Below are positions 62,615-64,000 of a stretch of DNA of 64,000 nucleotides, piece after piece. The position numbers and the translations under genes are program-made. Every line of letters begins with the position of its first letter. Within the stretch, counting starts at the first letter, position 1. Location: the NCBI RefSeq assembly GCF_001590785.1, contig NZ_LTAO01000012.1, positions 620,901 through 684,900 of the forward strand, given 5' to 3'. The stretch is from Alkalihalobacillus trypoxylicola (GTDB lineage: Bacteria > Bacillota > Bacilli > Bacillales > Bacillaceae_D). Below the pieces are notes generated by a model. That model did not search any database, was not told where the DNA came from, and was given only the letters and a program-made list of their open reading frames with translations.

Positions 62615-63851
62615 TTTTTTTCAACTCCTCTATAAAAGCACGATACGTCTTATATTTCTGACGAAGCATGAAAAGATACCTTTGAAAATTTTCAATGCTT
62701 TTCGTTTGTTCATAAAGCTGTTTTAGTTCTTGAATGTAAACAACAGCTTGCTCATAATGAGCTCTCGTTTTTTTCTCAATAAGTCTCACCGCAAATTGAT
62801 GGTAGATAGCCTTAGCATAATCAGGTCGTTTCTTTGATAGTAAATCAAGCAGCTTCACCTTGTCTTTTTGTAAACGAAAGGGCTCCTTTTCATAGGTCAT
62901 AAAAAAATGCGCAGCTTCATCATAATGCTCGAAATCAATGAGAATTCGTGCATAGGTAATGAGCGCTTCTGAAAGGAATAAACGCTCTTTTAATTTCGGT
63001 AAAAGATAATGAGCAATTTCGTTCTTCTGTTGCTCTGACGCAAATTGCGTTAAGGCTTCAAACCTTGTAAAGTGTGGGGCTTGTAACCATCTATCCCATA
63101 TTTCTTTTTGGTCAGTGGGGTTAGTAAAAATCCTCATATTCATTTCATCATGAAGAGTTTGTAGTGAACCATAATGAGCTTGCAGATTAAATAATGATTG
63201 AAACCATTTGTTCATAATCCTCCATTGATTCTGTTGCTTTAGAAGCTCAAAATGCGGGAGGAAGTCAACAGCCTGTAAATGGGTTAATGAACGTATTATG
63301 GTAAGAGCTTCGTCTGTTTGATTTTGATCCAGATAAATGTAGCTTAAGACAAGCCTTGTTTTTGGACCTAATTGAGCAACTGGTAACGACTGTTTCATTA
63401 TTTGTTTATATATATATTCTTTTTCATTCGAAGTTAATAATAAATATAATGGTTTAAGTAGATAAGACCAAGGCGTATCATGCTGGTGGACTCGTTTCAT
63501 AAAAAAATCCAAAGTTAAATCAATCACGCTCGTAGAGTCTTCTTTATTTTCTTTTAAATAAGTTAAAAGGGATTCTATAGAAGCCTCGTAAAAGTGGAGA
63601 AAGCGTCGTTCGTTTTCCTCATATCTACCACTTTCTATTGATAATTGAGATATTTCATCTAAAAAAATAAAAGAGGCTAGTAAATAATGGTTAGGAAACT
63701 TTTTGACAATCATAGAATCCGTTTCAGAGAGAATCATTTCTAATTGACCCTTTGTAAAATAACGAGAAGCAATCAATTTTCGATAGAGAGCAGAAACCTC
63801 TTTTTCTAAAGCTGAACGGATATGCTGTTGATCTAATAGATGTGAACTCAT
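62607..63851 (-). CDS. YwqB-like partner of SNF2 helicase lacking the SWIM zinc finger
   Basis: A 414-aa helical-repeat protein. Its C-terminal part (KLKERLFLSEALITYARIL, HYDEAAHFFMTYEKEPF, YHQFAVRLIEKKTRAHYEQA, TYRAFIEELKKI) matches the C-terminal region of SWIM zinc-finger proteins that precede SNF2 helicases in bacilli. The SWIM finger (C-x-C and C-x-H) expected at the N-terminus is absent; indeed the protein contains no cysteine. GGGAGG six bases before ATG 63851 argues for a genuine start, and no SWIM coding is seen upstream to the window end. Confidence 0.75.
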   Translation of the reverse strand: MSSHLLDQQHIRSALEKEVSALYRKLIASRYFTKGQLEMILSETDSMIVKKFPNHYLLASFIFLDEISQLSIESGRYEENERRFLHFYEASIESLLTYLKENKEDSTSVIDLTLDFFMKRVHQHDTPWSYLLKPLYLLLTSNEKEYIYKQIMKQSLPVAQLGPKTRLVLSYIYLDQNQTDEALTIIRSLTHLQAVDFLPHFELLKQQNQWRIMNKWFQSLFNLQAHYGSLQTLHDEMNMRIFTNPTDQKEIWDRWLQAPHFTRFEALTQFASEQQKNEIAHYLLPKLKERLFLSEALITYARILIDFEHYDEAAHFFMTYEKEPFRLQKDKVKLLDLLSKKRPDYAKAIYHQFAVRLIEKKTRAHYEQAVVYIQELKQLYEQTKSIENFQRYLFMLRQKYKTYRAFIEELKKIG

Positions 63852-64000
63852 AAGAGTCCTCCCTTTTAAATGACATCCCTTTATTTTACCCTTTTCAGTA
63901 AGAGAAATAAAGGGCAAGCAAATAGTAAGTTATGTATATAGTAGAAAACAGCATGACGAACAGGTATCATCACGGTTAAATAGTGGATTGGATGGACAGC

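Overview
The window comes from a low-GC, endospore-forming member of the Bacillaceae. It carries spoIIB, spoIVFA and spoIVFB, the mreBCD-minCD cell-shape and division block, and the rplU-ysxB-rpmA ribosomal block in almost the B. subtilis order. An RNase G gene (absent from B. subtilis, present in many other bacilli) and a strongly acidic linker in the phosphate-binding lipoprotein suggest a non-subtilis, possibly alkaliphilic or halotolerant bacillus; that last point is inference. No rRNA, tRNA, CRISPR array, transposase or prophage was seen.

Layout. 0-3.4 kb: end of a type IV pilus-like cluster (pilin, prepilin peptidase, PilM/N/O-like). 3.5-10.6 kb: spoIIB, maf, radC, mreBCD, minCD. 10.7-18.4 kb: genes lying between minD and spoIVFA that are not part of the classical cluster: a PfpI-like stress protein behind a near-perfect sigma-B promoter, a single-domain receiver, molybdenum-cofactor genes (moaC opposite moaB-moeA-moaE-moaD), an aldo/keto reductase, a GAF-STAS protein and a small unknown membrane protein. 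18.5-24.1 kb: spoIVFA-spoIVFB-rng, a repeat pair, a Dps protein, and rplU-ysxB-rpmA with an L21 leader. spo0B-obg, expected next, is replaced by metE on the other strand, under a cobalamin riboswitch with a legible terminator/antiterminator.

27-35 kb: a small basic protein, the PhoP-box-preceded pstS-C-A-B-phoU operon, arginase, YisL and two kinds of intergenic repeat. 34.7-41.4 kb: an ElaA-type acetyltransferase followed by a divergent AddB/RexB-AddA pair. 41.7-45.9 kb: a free-standing cheA-cheW-cheY operon with a possible sigma-D promoter, and a KtrC-like potassium-channel regulator. 46-50 kb: small proteins (IDEAL-domain, Lmo0937-like), a guanidino-group hydrolase and an orphan acyl-CoA carboxyltransferase. 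50-64 kb: a lipoprotein, a MATE exporter with an apparent CTG start, a LacI-type regulator, an AI-2E-type permease, a rhodanese, yitV-yitT-BsuPI lipoprotein, and a SNF2 helicase operon whose upstream gene resembles SWIM-domain partners but lacks the SWIM finger.

The least explained signal is two families of dispersed intergenic repeats. Family B (four copies) is about 265 bp, has 16-bp perfect terminal inverted repeats in its best copy and a conserved foldable core, so it looks like a MITE-type element. Family A (three clear and two partial copies) joins a terminator-like hairpin to a conserved tail. Neither encodes a transposase here.
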